From an uncultured Clostridia bacterium (GTDB taxonomy: Bacteria > Bacillota > Clostridia > Christensenellales > UBA1242), in NCBI GenBank assembly GCA_944350265.1, contig CALVOG010000009.1:1-52859 (forward strand): DNA of 52,859 bases, read 5' to 3'. The position numbers were made by a program, and so were the translations under genes. The notes under the pieces are model-generated. The model was not told where the DNA came from. It made no database searches and worked only from the letters and a program-made list of their open reading frames with translations. Below, piece after piece: positions 28,560 to 37,684 of the stretch; positions within the stretch are counted from its first letter, which is position 1, and each line of letters opens with the position of its first letter.

Positions 28560-28588
28560 TTGTTTTTTTTCAAAAAAGGTGTTAAAAT
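28560..28588 (+). promoter_or_regulatory. promoter of the PHP-whiA-dnaE-pfkA operon
   Basis: TTGTTT (28560-28565), a 17-nt spacer and TAAAAT (28583-28588). An AAAGGAG site follows before the ATG at 28608. Confidence 0.6.
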
Positions 28589-28607
28589 ATCCATTAAAGG
28601 AGAGCGT

Positions 28608-29372
28608 ATGTTACTTTTTGGCGATTACCACACGCACACAATTTATTCGCGCCACGGTCACGGCAAAGGCACGGTTTTGGAAAATGCCTCAGTTGCCTCA
28701 AACAAGGGGCTTAAACAGATTGCCATCACCGACCACGGCTTCAACCACCAGTTTTACGGCATAAGGCGCAAGGACATTGGCAACCTTAGGGAGGACATTT
28801 TAAACGCGCGCGAGGTGACGGGCGTTGACATTCTTTTGGGTGTTGAGGCGAACCTAATTTCCCTTGACGGCAACGTTGATGTGCGCGAGGAGGACTTTGA
28901 ATTTTTGGATATCTTCCTTATGGGCTATCACCGCCTTGTGAAAACCACCACTTTTAAAGACAAGGTGCGCCTTAACTGGGCAAACGATATGGCAAAGATT
29001 TTTAAGCCGAGTTTGGAGGTTATCAACCGCAACACCACCGCCTTTTTGAAGGCGCTTGATAAGTATCCAATCGACATTCTAACCCACCTAAACTATGGTT
29101 TTCAAATCGACACCATCGCCGTTGCGAAAATGGCAAAGCAAAAGGGCGTTTATGTGGAACTTAATGGCAAGCGCATTAATTTCACCGACGATGAGATTTT
29201 AACTATGGCAAGCGAAGGGGTGAAATTTATCGTCGACAGCGATGCGCACAGACCTGAGCGCGTGGGCGAGGTCAACAACGGGCTTAACATCATCTATCGC
29301 CTGAACATTCCACTTGCGCAAGTGGCAAATGTGGATAAATTGCCGAAATTCAACAAGAAAAGAGGAAACTAG
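28608..29372 (+). CDS. PHP-domain phosphoesterase
   Basis: 254 residues covering a whole PHP (polymerase and histidinol phosphatase) domain. Metal-binding motifs are present in order: DYHTHT near the N-terminus, ITDHG, GVEANL, THLNYG and a C-terminal SDAHRPERVG. These histidines and acids bind a trinuclear metal centre in family members such as YcdX and histidinol phosphatase. In many Clostridia such a gene sits just upstream of rapZ-yvcK-whiA; here whiA follows with no gap (stop at 29372, start at 29373), and rapZ and yvcK are missing. The start at 28608 has a good SD, so the longer upstream frame is not used. The substrate is unknown. Confidence 0.85.
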   Translation: MLLFGDYHTHTIYSRHGHGKGTVLENASVASNKGLKQIAITDHGFNHQFYGIRRKDIGNLREDILNAREVTGVDILLGVEANLISLDGNVDVREEDFEFLDIFLMGYHRLVKTTTFKDKVRLNWANDMAKIFKPSLEVINRNTTAFLKALDKYPIDILTHLNYGFQIDTIAVAKMAKQKGVYVELNGKRINFTDDEILTMASEGVKFIVDSDAHRPERVGEVNNGLNIIYRLNIPLAQVANVDKLPKFNKKRGN

Positions 29373-30335
29373 ATGAGTTTTTCGCGAGATTCTAAATTGG
29401 AAATTTTGGAAAGCGATATGGAGGACGATTCGTCTTACATTGCTTTTTTGTCGGGGCTTTTTCACTCTTCGGGCGAAATTGGCAAGGAAAACGGCGAGTT
29501 TTACGTTTCGATTATTTTTGATATCGACGAACTCTTCCCATATGTGAAAAGAATTGTGCAGAAACTCTATGGCGAAAGCGTGGAAAAGGAACTTGGGGAG
29601 CAGTATGCCATTTCAAAAAATAATTTCTACGAACTTCGCTTCGACGTTAAAAGATTTCAACAACTGCTTTTGGACGTCGGCGTTATCGACTTCTCAAACG
29701 GGCTTTCTTTCAAGTTTGAAATCAACAATTCGCTTATCTTGGAGGACGCCTCGCGCCGTGCGTTTGTGAAGGGGGTGTATATCGGTGCTTCCACCTCAAG
29801 CATCAAGTTCTCTTCGGGCGCGAATAAAACGGAATCGACGGGCTATCACCTAGAGTTTGTTTCCAAAAACCACGATTTTCTCATCGAATTTTCTTCGATT
29901 TTGGCGGGGTATAACATCATCGGCAAAATCTTTGAGCGCAAGGGCGATTTCGTTTTCTACCTCAAGGATGTCAGCGCGATTATGGACCTACTCGCACTCG
30001 TCGGCGCCAATCAAAGCGTTTTAAACCTCTCAAACGAACTTGTCACGCGCGAACTTAGAAACAAGGTCAACCGTCAGGTGAATTGCATAAACGCCAACAT
30101 CAACAAAACCGTTGAGGCAAGTTTGAAACAGGTGGAGGCGATTAACACCATAATCTCCACGGTGGGGCTGGAAAGTTTGCCAGAAGATTTACAAGAGGTT
30201 GCCGTTCTAAGGCTGGCAAACCCAGAGGAGAGTTTGGAGGAACTTCTTAAACTATCCACCATAAAACTCACCCGCTCGGGGCTTAATCACCGATTTCGAA
30301 AGATACTTAAAATTGCAAAGGAGTTAGAAGAATGA
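29373..30335 (+). CDS. whiA: DNA-binding protein WhiA
   Basis: 320 residues: an N-terminal degenerate LAGLIDADG homing-endonuclease fold (two halves, about 1-90 and 125-215) and a C-terminal helix-turn-helix. Family marks visible are RRAFVKG, NR-VNCINANINKTV and the terminal LTRSGLNHRFRKI. WhiA is a conserved regulator of cell division and chromosome segregation in Gram-positive bacteria and of sporulation in Streptomyces. It starts directly after the PHP gene with an AGAGG site inside the preceding coding end and overlaps dnaE by 4 nt (ATGA). Its usual partners rapZ and yvcK are not here. Confidence 0.93.
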   Translation: MSFSRDSKLEILESDMEDDSSYIAFLSGLFHSSGEIGKENGEFYVSIIFDIDELFPYVKRIVQKLYGESVEKELGEQYAISKNNFYELRFDVKRFQQLLLDVGVIDFSNGLSFKFEINNSLILEDASRRAFVKGVYIGASTSSIKFSSGANKTESTGYHLEFVSKNHDFLIEFSSILAGYNIIGKIFERKGDFVFYLKDVSAIMDLLALVGANQSVLNLSNELVTRELRNKVNRQVNCINANINKTVEASLKQVEAINTIISTVGLESLPEDLQEVAVLRLANPEESLEELLKLSTIKLTRSGLNHRFRKILKIAKELEE

Positions 30336-33300
30336 AAGACTTTGTTCACTTACACGTCCACACCGAATTCTCGCTTTTGGACGGCATTGCGCGTATTGCA
30401 AAACTTGTTGAACTGACCAAGGAACGCGGTTATTCCGCTTGCGCCATCACCGACCACGGCAATATGTTCGGCACTTTGCAGTTTTTTGAGGCGTGCGTTA
30501 AGGCGGGAATAAAGCCGATACTTGGCTGTGAGTTTTATATTTGCAACAATCTTTACGAAAAACAGGGCAAGGACGACATCGGGCATATCATCCTCCTCGC
30601 GAAAAACGACACGGGGCTTCATAACCTCTTCAAACTCAACGGGATTGCCTATGTTGACGGCTTTTACTATAAGCCTCGCATTGACTATGAAACACTAAAA
30701 GCGCACAGCGAAGGGGTCATTTGCCTTTCGGCGTGTCTTGCTGGGCATATTCCGCAGTTAATTTTGCAACGCCGTTTTGACGAGGCAGACGCGCTCGCCT
30801 TAAAGATGAAAGAGATGTTCGCGCCTGGCGATTTTTATTTGGAACTACAAGACCACGGCTTAGACGAACAAAAACTTGTCAACTCTTACCTCATTGACCT
30901 AGCAAAGCGAATCGGGGTGAAACTTGTTGCCACAAACGATGTGCATTATCTTAACCGTAGCGACGCGGAAATGCAGGACGTTTTAATGTGTGTGCAAATG
31001 GGCAAGTATTTGGAGGACCAAGACCGCCTCCGTTTCGACACCGACGAATTTTTCCTTAAAACGCGTGAGGAAATGGCGGAACGCTTCCCTGAAGAATACC
31101 TCGACACCACCATTGAAATTGCCAATAAGTGCGATGTGACAATCAAAACCAAACACCTTGCTGAGATTGCCGAACTTCCGCAAAAATATAAACTTCCGGC
31201 AAACCAAAACTATATCCCTGTCTATAAAACCTCAACGGGCGAGGAACCATATGAGTTCTTGCGCCGAATTTCCTATGAAGGACTGCACAAAAAGTATAAA
31301 GAGATAACAAAGGAACTCATCGACCGCCTCGAAATGGAACTCACAACCATCAAAGAGCAAGGCTTTGTGGAATACTTCTTAATCGTTTGGGACTACATCA
31401 ACTGGGCAACCGAACACGGCATACCAGTGGGACCTGGGCGTGGCAGTGGTGCGGGCAGTTTGGTGGCGTATACTTCGGGCATTACGCGCGTTGACCCGAT
31501 TAAATATAACCTCTTTTTTGAGCGCTTCATAAACAAAGAGCGCGTTTCAATGCCTGACTTCGACGTCGATTTTTGCACCGATAGGCGAGGCGAGGTTATC
31601 GATTACGTGAGGGAACGCTATGGCTCCGACCACGTGGCGCAAATTGTCACGTTCGGTCGTATGCAAGCCAAAAACGCCATCCGCGATGTGGCGCGCGTGC
31701 TTCGAACGCCTTACCCAGAGGTGGATAAAATAACAAAACTCATCCCGTTCAAAAAGCCGGACGGCATTAAAAAACCACCTCTTCTTAAATACTATTTCGG
31801 CACGACGGGCGACCCTGCAAACGACCAATTTATCATCCCAGAATTAAGAGAGATGTATGACAACGACCCAAGCGTTAAGCGCATTGCGGATATGGCAATC
31901 AAACTTGAGGGTGTTCCGCGCAACACCTCCACTCACGCGGCAGGCGTTTTGATTTCGCCTGAGCCTGTTTCGAATTTCGTTCCGCTTGCAAGAAACGGCG
32001 ACGATATTGTGACGCAGTATGATATGATTGAACTTGAATCGCTGGGGCTTCTTAAAATGGACTTCTTGGCGCTCATCACCCTCACCGATATTAAAAAGGC
32101 GTGCGACTACATCTATGAGACCCACGGCGTTAAGGTGGATATGTATGCGATGGAATATGACGACCCAAAGGTTTTCGAACTCATCTCCTCTGGGCGCACG
32201 GATGCCGTCTTTCAACTTGAAGGCGCGGGAATGAAGAAGTTTATGCGTGAGTTGAAGCCATCGTGTATGGACGACATCATCGCGGGGATTTCCCTTTTCC
32301 GCCCAGGACCTATGGACTTCATCCCAAAATTTGTGAAAAACAAGGAGGACCCAGAACATATTGAGTATGAGGACCCTTGCCTTGAAGAAATTTTGGATGT
32401 CACATATGGTTGCATTGTCTATCAAGAACAGGTTATGAAAATCTTTCAGGTGATGGGTGGTTACAGCCTCGGGCAGGCGGACAATATTCGCCGTATTATG
32501 GGCAAGAAAAAGGTGGATAAAATCGGCGAAGAAAGAGTGAAGTTCGTCAACGGCTGGGAGGACCCTGAGGGGAAGAAGTCAATTCCAGGCGCCATTAAAC
32601 TTGGGCATAAGAAGGAGGTTGCGGAAAAAATCTTCGACGAAATGAAGGAGTTTGCAAAATACGCCTTCAACAAGTCTCACGCCGCAGCGTATGCCTATGT
32701 TTCCTATCAAACCGCTTATCTAAAATGCTACTACGAAGTGGAATTTTTAACCGCTGTTTTAAACAATCGTATCACCGCTGCCGACAAACTGACAAAATAT
32801 GTCAACTTTGCGCGCAGTGAGGGTATTAAGGTTCTTCCGCCAGATGTCAACAAAAGTGGCACCTATTTTAAGGTTGAGGACGGCGGGATTCGCTTTGGTC
32901 TTGGCGGACTTAAACACGTCGGCACGCAAGTTATTGAGAATATGGAAAAAGAGCGCGAGGCAAATGGTCCGTTTAAGAGCCTTGAAGATTTCATCGAAAG
33001 AATGAGCGACTACTCCATCAACAAAAAAATGGTTGAGTGCCTTATTCTTAGCGGTGCGTTTGACGAATTTGGACATTCGCGTTCGTCGTGTATGGCGGTG
33101 TATGAAAAAATTATGCAACGGGCAAGTAAGGACAAAAAGTCACGTCAAACGGGGCAAATTTCCTTCTTTGCAACAAATGATATCGTCGACACGGTGGAAT
33201 ACCCAGACATTCGCGAGTTCAACAAAAAAACAATTTTGAAAAACGAGCGCGAAATCATCGGGGTGTATATGTCGGGGCATCCGCTTGAAGAGTTCGCAAG

Positions 33301-33913
33301 CAAATTTAAAAATTTCACCATAACCGCCGAGGCGCTTAGTGCAATCAACGCTAAGGACGAGGATATGGAAGGCGACGAAAGCGACAAGTTCGAAGAGGAA
33401 GCGGAACTTTTGGACGGTCAGCCTTTCACGTGCGGTGGCATTATTGTGGAAGTTAAAAAAATCCGCTCAAAAAGTGGCAAGGATATGTGCGCCTTCAAAC
33501 TTGAAGATTTGACAGGCACAATGGAAGTCACTCTTTTCCCAAATGTTTACTCAAAATATCGCGCAGAGGTGGTTGAGGATGCCGTTGTTTCCGTGCGCGG
33601 AAAGTTTAACGTGCGCGATTCGGGCGTTTCGCTCATCGGCGACTCCGTTTTCGTAATGAAAGAGGAAGAGAAAAAGACGGACGAAAAGACGGGCAAGGTT
33701 TATCTTCGCTTCGACACCAAAGACGTTGATGTGTATAGCAAGGTGAAAAGTTCGCTTTTGTCCTATCCAGGCGAGGCGCAGGTTATCATCCGTTGCACAG
33801 CCACTGGGTCAGCGCTTAATTTTAACGGCAAAGTTGCCATTAATAACTACCTTGTGAACGAACTTTCGGGCATAATCGGCAACGAAAACATCGTGGTTAA
33901 GGAGGCAAAATGA
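30332..33913 (+). CDS. dnaE: DNA polymerase III alpha subunit, DnaE type
   Basis: 1,193 residues, the normal DnaE length. The N-terminal PHP domain begins HLHVHTEFSLLDG and keeps ITDHG and NDVHYL. The C-family polymerase core has GPGRGSGAGS (about residue 367) and the catalytic PDFDVDF (about 408-414). A helix-hairpin-helix region follows, then an OB-fold near residue 1,020-1,100. It catalyses template-directed DNA synthesis in the replisome. In Bacillota DnaE usually pairs with PolC; PolC is not in this window. It overlaps whiA and pfkA by ATGA at each end, so the three are probably translated in a coupled way. Confidence 0.95.
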   Translation: MKDFVHLHVHTEFSLLDGIARIAKLVELTKERGYSACAITDHGNMFGTLQFFEACVKAGIKPILGCEFYICNNLYEKQGKDDIGHIILLAKNDTGLHNLFKLNGIAYVDGFYYKPRIDYETLKAHSEGVICLSACLAGHIPQLILQRRFDEADALALKMKEMFAPGDFYLELQDHGLDEQKLVNSYLIDLAKRIGVKLVATNDVHYLNRSDAEMQDVLMCVQMGKYLEDQDRLRFDTDEFFLKTREEMAERFPEEYLDTTIEIANKCDVTIKTKHLAEIAELPQKYKLPANQNYIPVYKTSTGEEPYEFLRRISYEGLHKKYKEITKELIDRLEMELTTIKEQGFVEYFLIVWDYINWATEHGIPVGPGRGSGAGSLVAYTSGITRVDPIKYNLFFERFINKERVSMPDFDVDFCTDRRGEVIDYVRERYGSDHVAQIVTFGRMQAKNAIRDVARVLRTPYPEVDKITKLIPFKKPDGIKKPPLLKYYFGTTGDPANDQFIIPELREMYDNDPSVKRIADMAIKLEGVPRNTSTHAAGVLISPEPVSNFVPLARNGDDIVTQYDMIELESLGLLKMDFLALITLTDIKKACDYIYETHGVKVDMYAMEYDDPKVFELISSGRTDAVFQLEGAGMKKFMRELKPSCMDDIIAGISLFRPGPMDFIPKFVKNKEDPEHIEYEDPCLEEILDVTYGCIVYQEQVMKIFQVMGGYSLGQADNIRRIMGKKKVDKIGEERVKFVNGWEDPEGKKSIPGAIKLGHKKEVAEKIFDEMKEFAKYAFNKSHAAAYAYVSYQTAYLKCYYEVEFLTAVLNNRITAADKLTKYVNFARSEGIKVLPPDVNKSGTYFKVEDGGIRFGLGGLKHVGTQVIENMEKEREANGPFKSLEDFIERMSDYSINKKMVECLILSGAFDEFGHSRSSCMAVYEKIMQRASKDKKSRQTGQISFFATNDIVDTVEYPDIREFNKKTILKNEREIIGVYMSGHPLEEFASKFKNFTITAEALSAINAKDEDMEGDESDKFEEEAELLDGQPFTCGGIIVEVKKIRSKSGKDMCAFKLEDLTGTMEVTLFPNVYSKYRAEVVEDAVVSVRGKFNVRDSGVSLIGDSVFVMKEEEKKTDEKTGKVYLRFDTKDVDVYSKVKSSLLSYPGEAQVIIRCTATGSALNFNGKVAINNYLVNELSGIIGNENIVVKEAK

Positions 33914-34782
33914 AAATTTTGATTTTGTGTAGTGGTGGCGATGCGCCAGGTATGAACAGATTTGTCTATACACTTTCAAAAAATTTTGAAGATGTATATT
34001 ATGCTTACAAAGGCTTCAAAGGACTTGTTGAGGGCGATATTCGAAAACTAAACATCCGCGAAATTGAAAAGGTGAAGGATGAGGCGGGCGCATATATCCG
34101 CTCTTCTCGTTTCCCAGAATTTAAAGAAAAAGAGGTGTTTAGTGAGGGATTAAAAAACGCCCTTAATTATGACGCTGTGGTTGTGCTTGGCGGAAATGGA
34201 AGTTTTTTGGGCGCTAAGGAACTTGCTGTTCACGGCGCGAAGGTGTTTTTTGTGCCGGCAACCATAGATAACGATGTTGTTGGGTCGATGTATAGCCTTG
34301 GTTTTGACACAGCGGTTGACGCGTGCGTGCATACGGTTGAAAATTGTATGCCAAGTTTTCACACCTGTTCCAAAACCTGCCTTTTTAAGGTTATGGGAAG
34401 GCACTGCCCAAAGATAGCCGAAGCGGTTTTTCGCATCACAAAAGCGGACTATCTTATCGTCAAAGAAAGCGATTTGAAGTATGATAAAATCAAAAAGATA
34501 ATTAAAAAAAATGAGGATGCGGACAGAGGCACGGCGATTATTGTGAAGGAAAAGTTGATTGAGATAGAAGAACTAAAAGAAAAGTTGGAAACAAAGCCGT
34601 TTAGTGTTCGCTATCAAATTGTTGGCTACTTACAGCGCGGAGGCAAACCAACCAAAACCGAACTTAAAAACGCCGACATTTTTGCAAGAGAAGTGGCAAG
34701 GAATATTAAAAAACAGCATTTTAATGTTGCTGTTATGTTTGACGACGCGCAAAAACCTTTCCCACAACCACTCCTCCCTTAG
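33910..34782 (+). CDS. pfkA: divergent ATP-dependent 6-phosphofructokinase-like protein
   Basis: 290 residues, shorter than the usual ~320. The fold motifs are clear: GGDAPGMN, RFPEF, TIDND with the catalytic Asp, VMGRH and YLQRGG. Several active-site positions differ from Bacillus PfkA. GGDGS is GGNGS (Mg-binding Asp103 to Asn), the R162 position is Lys, and the Arg after QRGGSPTAFD that binds fructose 6-phosphate is replaced by Leu (KPTKTEL). The chain ends about 30 residues early. In many Bacillota pfkA follows dnaE, as here (ATGA overlap), so ancestry as pfkA is secure. Whether it still phosphorylates fructose 6-phosphate, uses another sugar phosphate, or is regulatory is open. No pyk gene follows. 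Confidence 0.8.
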   Translation: MKILILCSGGDAPGMNRFVYTLSKNFEDVYYAYKGFKGLVEGDIRKLNIREIEKVKDEAGAYIRSSRFPEFKEKEVFSEGLKNALNYDAVVVLGGNGSFLGAKELAVHGAKVFFVPATIDNDVVGSMYSLGFDTAVDACVHTVENCMPSFHTCSKTCLFKVMGRHCPKIAEAVFRITKADYLIVKESDLKYDKIKKIIKKNEDADRGTAIIVKEKLIEIEELKEKLETKPFSVRYQIVGYLQRGGKPTKTELKNADIFAREVARNIKKQHFNVAVMFDDAQKPFPQPLLP

Positions 34783-34800
34783 TGTTGCAACACTTAAGAA
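34780..34800. terminator. palindrome at the pfkA/SPOR convergent junction
   Basis: CTTAGTGTTG pairs with CAACACTTAAG (one bulged base) across the pfkA stop codon. Without a T-run it is a weak terminator at best, but it sits exactly between convergent genes. Confidence 0.35.
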
Positions 34801-34811
34801 AATGACGGCGT

Positions 34812-35513
34812 TTAGCACTCAACGGCGAGGGTGACAAGGAGGTTTTTTATCGCTTTTGAAAGCGAGGGCTCTTGCGAAAGAGAACTGAGCATAACGTCAA
34901 TTTTTTCATAGTTATCCTTAATCATTTCAATTTCGGCAAGCGAGGAACGCTCAAAAAGTGTTTCAAAGTTGTTTTTATTTGCAAGGAAGTTGGAGTAAAT
35001 TTCGTTCACCTTCAGTTTTGCAGTCACTTCACTGTCAAGCCCTGTGTCGATACTAACCGAAAGGTCATAAAGGTCGTCAAAGATTTTGCTGGATATCAGT
35101 ATGGAATTTTTCAAAATATCCTCTTCTTTTGCGGAAAAATTGCCTTCAATGGTGATGTTTTCCTTTTTTATTTTCAATATTTCCACATTTTTTCCACTAG
35201 AGGTAAGGCTGTTTTTAACAAGTTCCGCATCGCCTTGATTTTTGTGGCAACTGACGATTAGGTGGTAGGTTTCGCCCTCCTTATAAACATAGTCAGCATA
35301 ATTTTCTGGCGCCATTTCCGCTTGCACTTCACTTAGATTTGGTGAGGAAAATATGGAGAGTAAATAGTAAGTGTTTTGCCCGCCGTCCACGCGCTCGGTT
35401 GATTGAAAGAGGTTGGCGGAAACAATGATTGTAGATAAAAGATAGCCGATTGAAACGCACGTTAAAAGTAGAAGGGTCACTGAAAACGTGATAAAATAAG
35501 GAAATTTTTTCAT
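34812..35513 (-). CDS. membrane-anchored SPOR-like protein
   Basis: 233 residues: one transmembrane segment (about 8-33), then a SPOR-like domain (about 48-118, beginning YYLLSIFSS and containing YHLIVSCHKNQGDAELV, with the usual beta-alpha-beta pattern). A helical C-terminal region of about 110 residues follows. SPOR domains bind denuded septal peptidoglycan; a membrane-anchored SPOR protein in a spore former suggests a role like SpoIIB in engulfment or division, which is inference. It converges on pfkA. Upstream there is no SD; TAATAT lies 8 nt before the ATG, so this mRNA may also be nearly leaderless. Confidence 0.7.
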   Translation of the reverse strand: MKKFPYFITFSVTLLLLTCVSIGYLLSTIIVSANLFQSTERVDGGQNTYYLLSIFSSPNLSEVQAEMAPENYADYVYKEGETYHLIVSCHKNQGDAELVKNSLTSSGKNVEILKIKKENITIEGNFSAKEEDILKNSILISSKIFDDLYDLSVSIDTGLDSEVTAKLKVNEIYSNFLANKNNFETLFERSSLAEIEMIKDNYEKIDVMLSSLSQEPSLSKAIKNLLVTLAVEC

Positions 35514-35719
35514 ATTTTAAGATATTAAGAATCTTTCATTTTTAGACTTTTTTTGACAAATTTCCTCGGAGAACACTTTTTAAAAGGCGCGCAGGCGAGA
35601 GGTTTACTGAGCGCTTGGAGTCGTTTAATGGGCGTAAAGCAAAACACCTATTTTTTAGGCTATTTCTAAAAAAATTGTGATTTAATTGAATTTTGTTTTT
35701 ATTTTCAAAACTTTTTTGA
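35514..35719. other. divergent intergenic region
   Basis: About 200 nt. It contains a GC-richer core (35585-35640) perhaps decayed from the dispersed repeats (ACTTTTTAAAAGGCGCG recalls their modules), but similarity is too low to call a copy. Confidence 0.3.
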
Positions 35720-35725
35720 TATAAT
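35720..35725 (+). promoter_or_regulatory. -10 element of the patatin gene (leaderless type)
   Basis: Perfect TATAAT ending 6 nt before the ATG at 35732. The -35 is weak (TTGTTT at 35693, 21 nt away). Little or no 5' leader is possible and no SD is visible. Confidence 0.65.
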
Positions 35726-35731
35726 TTCTAT

Positions 35732-36577
35732 ATGAAATTTTTAAGCATTTTCAAAAAAAGACCAAAAATTGGAATAGCGTTCGGCGGTGGTGGCGCGAAA
35801 GGAATGACGCACATTGGCGTTATTAAGGCATTTGAGGAATATGGGCTTGATTTTGACTATGTTTCTGGCACAAGCGTGGGTAGCATAATGGGTGCGGCGT
35901 ATGCTTCGGGGATGAAATCGGCGGAGATTCTTAAAATTGCCAAAAGTATGAAAACCAGCGACATCCGCACAAGCAAGGTGTTTTTTGTGCCGTCCAAAAC
36001 GGAAGGAATTGAGAATATGATGAAGGAAAACTTCGGCGACATCAACATTGAAGACCTCAAAAAACCCTTTTCGTGCGTGGCGGTGGATATGAAAAGCACC
36101 AAGGAACTTTGTATCTCCAAGGGTAACCTTGCGAAAGCGGTGGCGGGCAGTTGTTGCGTGCCTGGGATTTTTCAGCCGGTTAAGTTTGGCGATTATCTTC
36201 TTTGCGACGGCGGGCTTCAAAACAATATCCCAGCCAACATACCGCGCTTTTTTGACTGCGACTATGTGATTGCGGTGGACTGCAACAGCACGAGAACCTA
36301 TGGCACCGAAAGCACAAAAACGCTGGATATCATTGCGTGCGCGCTTCGCGTTTTAATGAAGAGTAACTCAATTAAGGGCTACTTGAACGCCGACCTCACC
36401 ATTGCGTGCGACACAAAGCGTTATAAGGCAACCGAACTTACAGGCATCGACGAAATGGTGGAGATTGGCTATCGCAACGCGATTGACGCAATGCCCGAAA
36501 TTATGAAAATTTTTGCTGGTAAATATCCAAAAAAGCGCAAAAAAGACTATGGAAAAGACGATATCCTTTTTGTTTAG
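35732..36577 (+). CDS. patatin-like phospholipase (RssA/YlbK type)
   Basis: 281 residues with the patatin catalytic pair. The oxyanion-hole motif GGGGAKG lies near residue 18-24, the nucleophile elbow is GTSVG with Ser48, and the general base is Asp159 in DGG. No signal peptide or membrane segment is seen, so it is probably a cytoplasmic acyl hydrolase acting on membrane lipids or lysophospholipids. The next gene begins one base after its stop, so the two are an operon. The single-domain form matches small bacterial patatins of unknown physiological substrate. Confidence 0.9.
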   Translation: MKFLSIFKKRPKIGIAFGGGGAKGMTHIGVIKAFEEYGLDFDYVSGTSVGSIMGAAYASGMKSAEILKIAKSMKTSDIRTSKVFFVPSKTEGIENMMKENFGDINIEDLKKPFSCVAVDMKSTKELCISKGNLAKAVAGSCCVPGIFQPVKFGDYLLCDGGLQNNIPANIPRFFDCDYVIAVDCNSTRTYGTESTKTLDIIACALRVLMKSNSIKGYLNADLTIACDTKRYKATELTGIDEMVEIGYRNAIDAMPEIMKIFAGKYPKKRKKDYGKDDILFV

Positions 36578-37645
36578 ATGAAGAATTTTATTTGGAAACT
36601 GAAGAATTTTAGGTGGGAATTTGAATATGGTTTGAAGATAATTATCCTCATTCTTTTTTCCGCCCTCTTTTTTATTGTGTATATAAATATGACCACGCTG
36701 TCATTATTTTTTCATAACTTTAATTCGTTATATAACCATTTTCAGTTCTATTCCTTTTATGTTGGGCAGGGCGAAAGTTCGCTTGTTATTGTCAATAACA
36801 CCACTTTCCTTTACGACGCTGGGCTTAGCGAACATAGTGAAAGGCTATGCGACGAAATCTCTGCAATCCTTCGAGGTAACAATCTTTCAAAGATAGACTA
36901 TTTCATCATCTCGCATCCGCACATCGACCACACGGGAGGTGCAATGGAGGTTTTAAGGCGGTTTGATGTTGAAAACATTTTTAGACCGAAAGTGGTTACG
37001 CCTTTTGAGGAGAACGAGAATAACTATGCGGTCAATTACGATAAAGATTACATCGAACTAATCGAAAAAATTGAAGAAGAAAACGCCAACATTCAATTTA
37101 TAACGCCACAGGAATTTTCACTTAACGGAATTTCGGTGAGGTTTTGGACGCCACAAAGCGCCACTTTTAGCGATGAAAACGAGATTTCGCCGATAGTGAC
37201 AATCGCCTACAACGACAAAATGGTTATGCTCACGGGTGACGCCGTTGCCTCAACCGAAGCGGAATTTTTAGAGTTTGGCGAGAATTTGAAGGTGGATATT
37301 TTGCAGGTGTCGCACCACGGCTCAAAAACGGCAAGCACCGCGCCATTTTTAAACAGCATTTCGCCCACTTTGGCGGTGATAAGTTGCGGAATTGATAATT
37401 CGTATAATTTTCCTGCCGAGGAGGTTATTGACAGGCTTTATGATGCTGGCACAAGCGAGATTTTCATAACAAAAGACAGCGGAACGGTTGGAATTTCGCT
37501 CAATGAAACCTCCTATAAAGTGGCAAGCGGATTTGTTTTCGACGATAAGGCAACGATGCTCACAGTGTATTTCATCCTCTTTTTCCTCCTTCTTTCCTTA
37601 AAATTTCCTAAAAAGAAGAGATTAAATTACAAAAATTTGGCGTAA
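36578..37645 (+). CDS. ComEC-like metallo-beta-lactamase-fold hydrolase with membrane anchors
   Basis: 355 residues. A hydrophobic helix (about 19-40) anchors the N-terminus and another (about 325-343) the C-terminus. Between them is a metallo-beta-lactamase domain with the metal motif HPHIDHTGG (His113, His115, Asp117, His118), MLTGDA and VSHHGSKTAS. This matches the C-terminal hydrolase domain of the DNA-uptake protein ComEC and stand-alone relatives. The competence channel domain is missing, so DNA uptake is not implied; family members cleave nucleic acid or nucleotides. It abuts the patatin gene. Confidence 0.85.
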   Translation: MKNFIWKLKNFRWEFEYGLKIIILILFSALFFIVYINMTTLSLFFHNFNSLYNHFQFYSFYVGQGESSLVIVNNTTFLYDAGLSEHSERLCDEISAILRGNNLSKIDYFIISHPHIDHTGGAMEVLRRFDVENIFRPKVVTPFEENENNYAVNYDKDYIELIEKIEEENANIQFITPQEFSLNGISVRFWTPQSATFSDENEISPIVTIAYNDKMVMLTGDAVASTEAEFLEFGENLKVDILQVSHHGSKTASTAPFLNSISPTLAVISCGIDNSYNFPAEEVIDRLYDAGTSEIFITKDSGTVGISLNETSYKVASGFVFDDKATMLTVYFILFFLLLSLKFPKKKRLNYKNLA

Positions 37646-37650
37646 ATGGT

Positions 37651-37678
37651 TTGTTAAAATTAAAGTTTGTGATAAAAT
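37651..37678 (+). promoter_or_regulatory. promoter of the kinase-like/tkt operon (leaderless type)
   Basis: TTGTTA (37651-37656), a 16-nt spacer and TAAAAT (37673-37678), ending 6 nt before the ATG at 37685, with no SD. Confidence 0.6.
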
Positions 37679-37684
37679 ACATCT

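Noticed and set aside
35585..35640. Eighth copy of the dispersed repeat
   Set aside because: Only short partial resemblance; the ATTCTGAG/AGAATCT core is absent.
36578..37645. Full ComEC competence protein
   Set aside because: Only the metallo-hydrolase domain and two anchor helices are present; the channel domain is missing.
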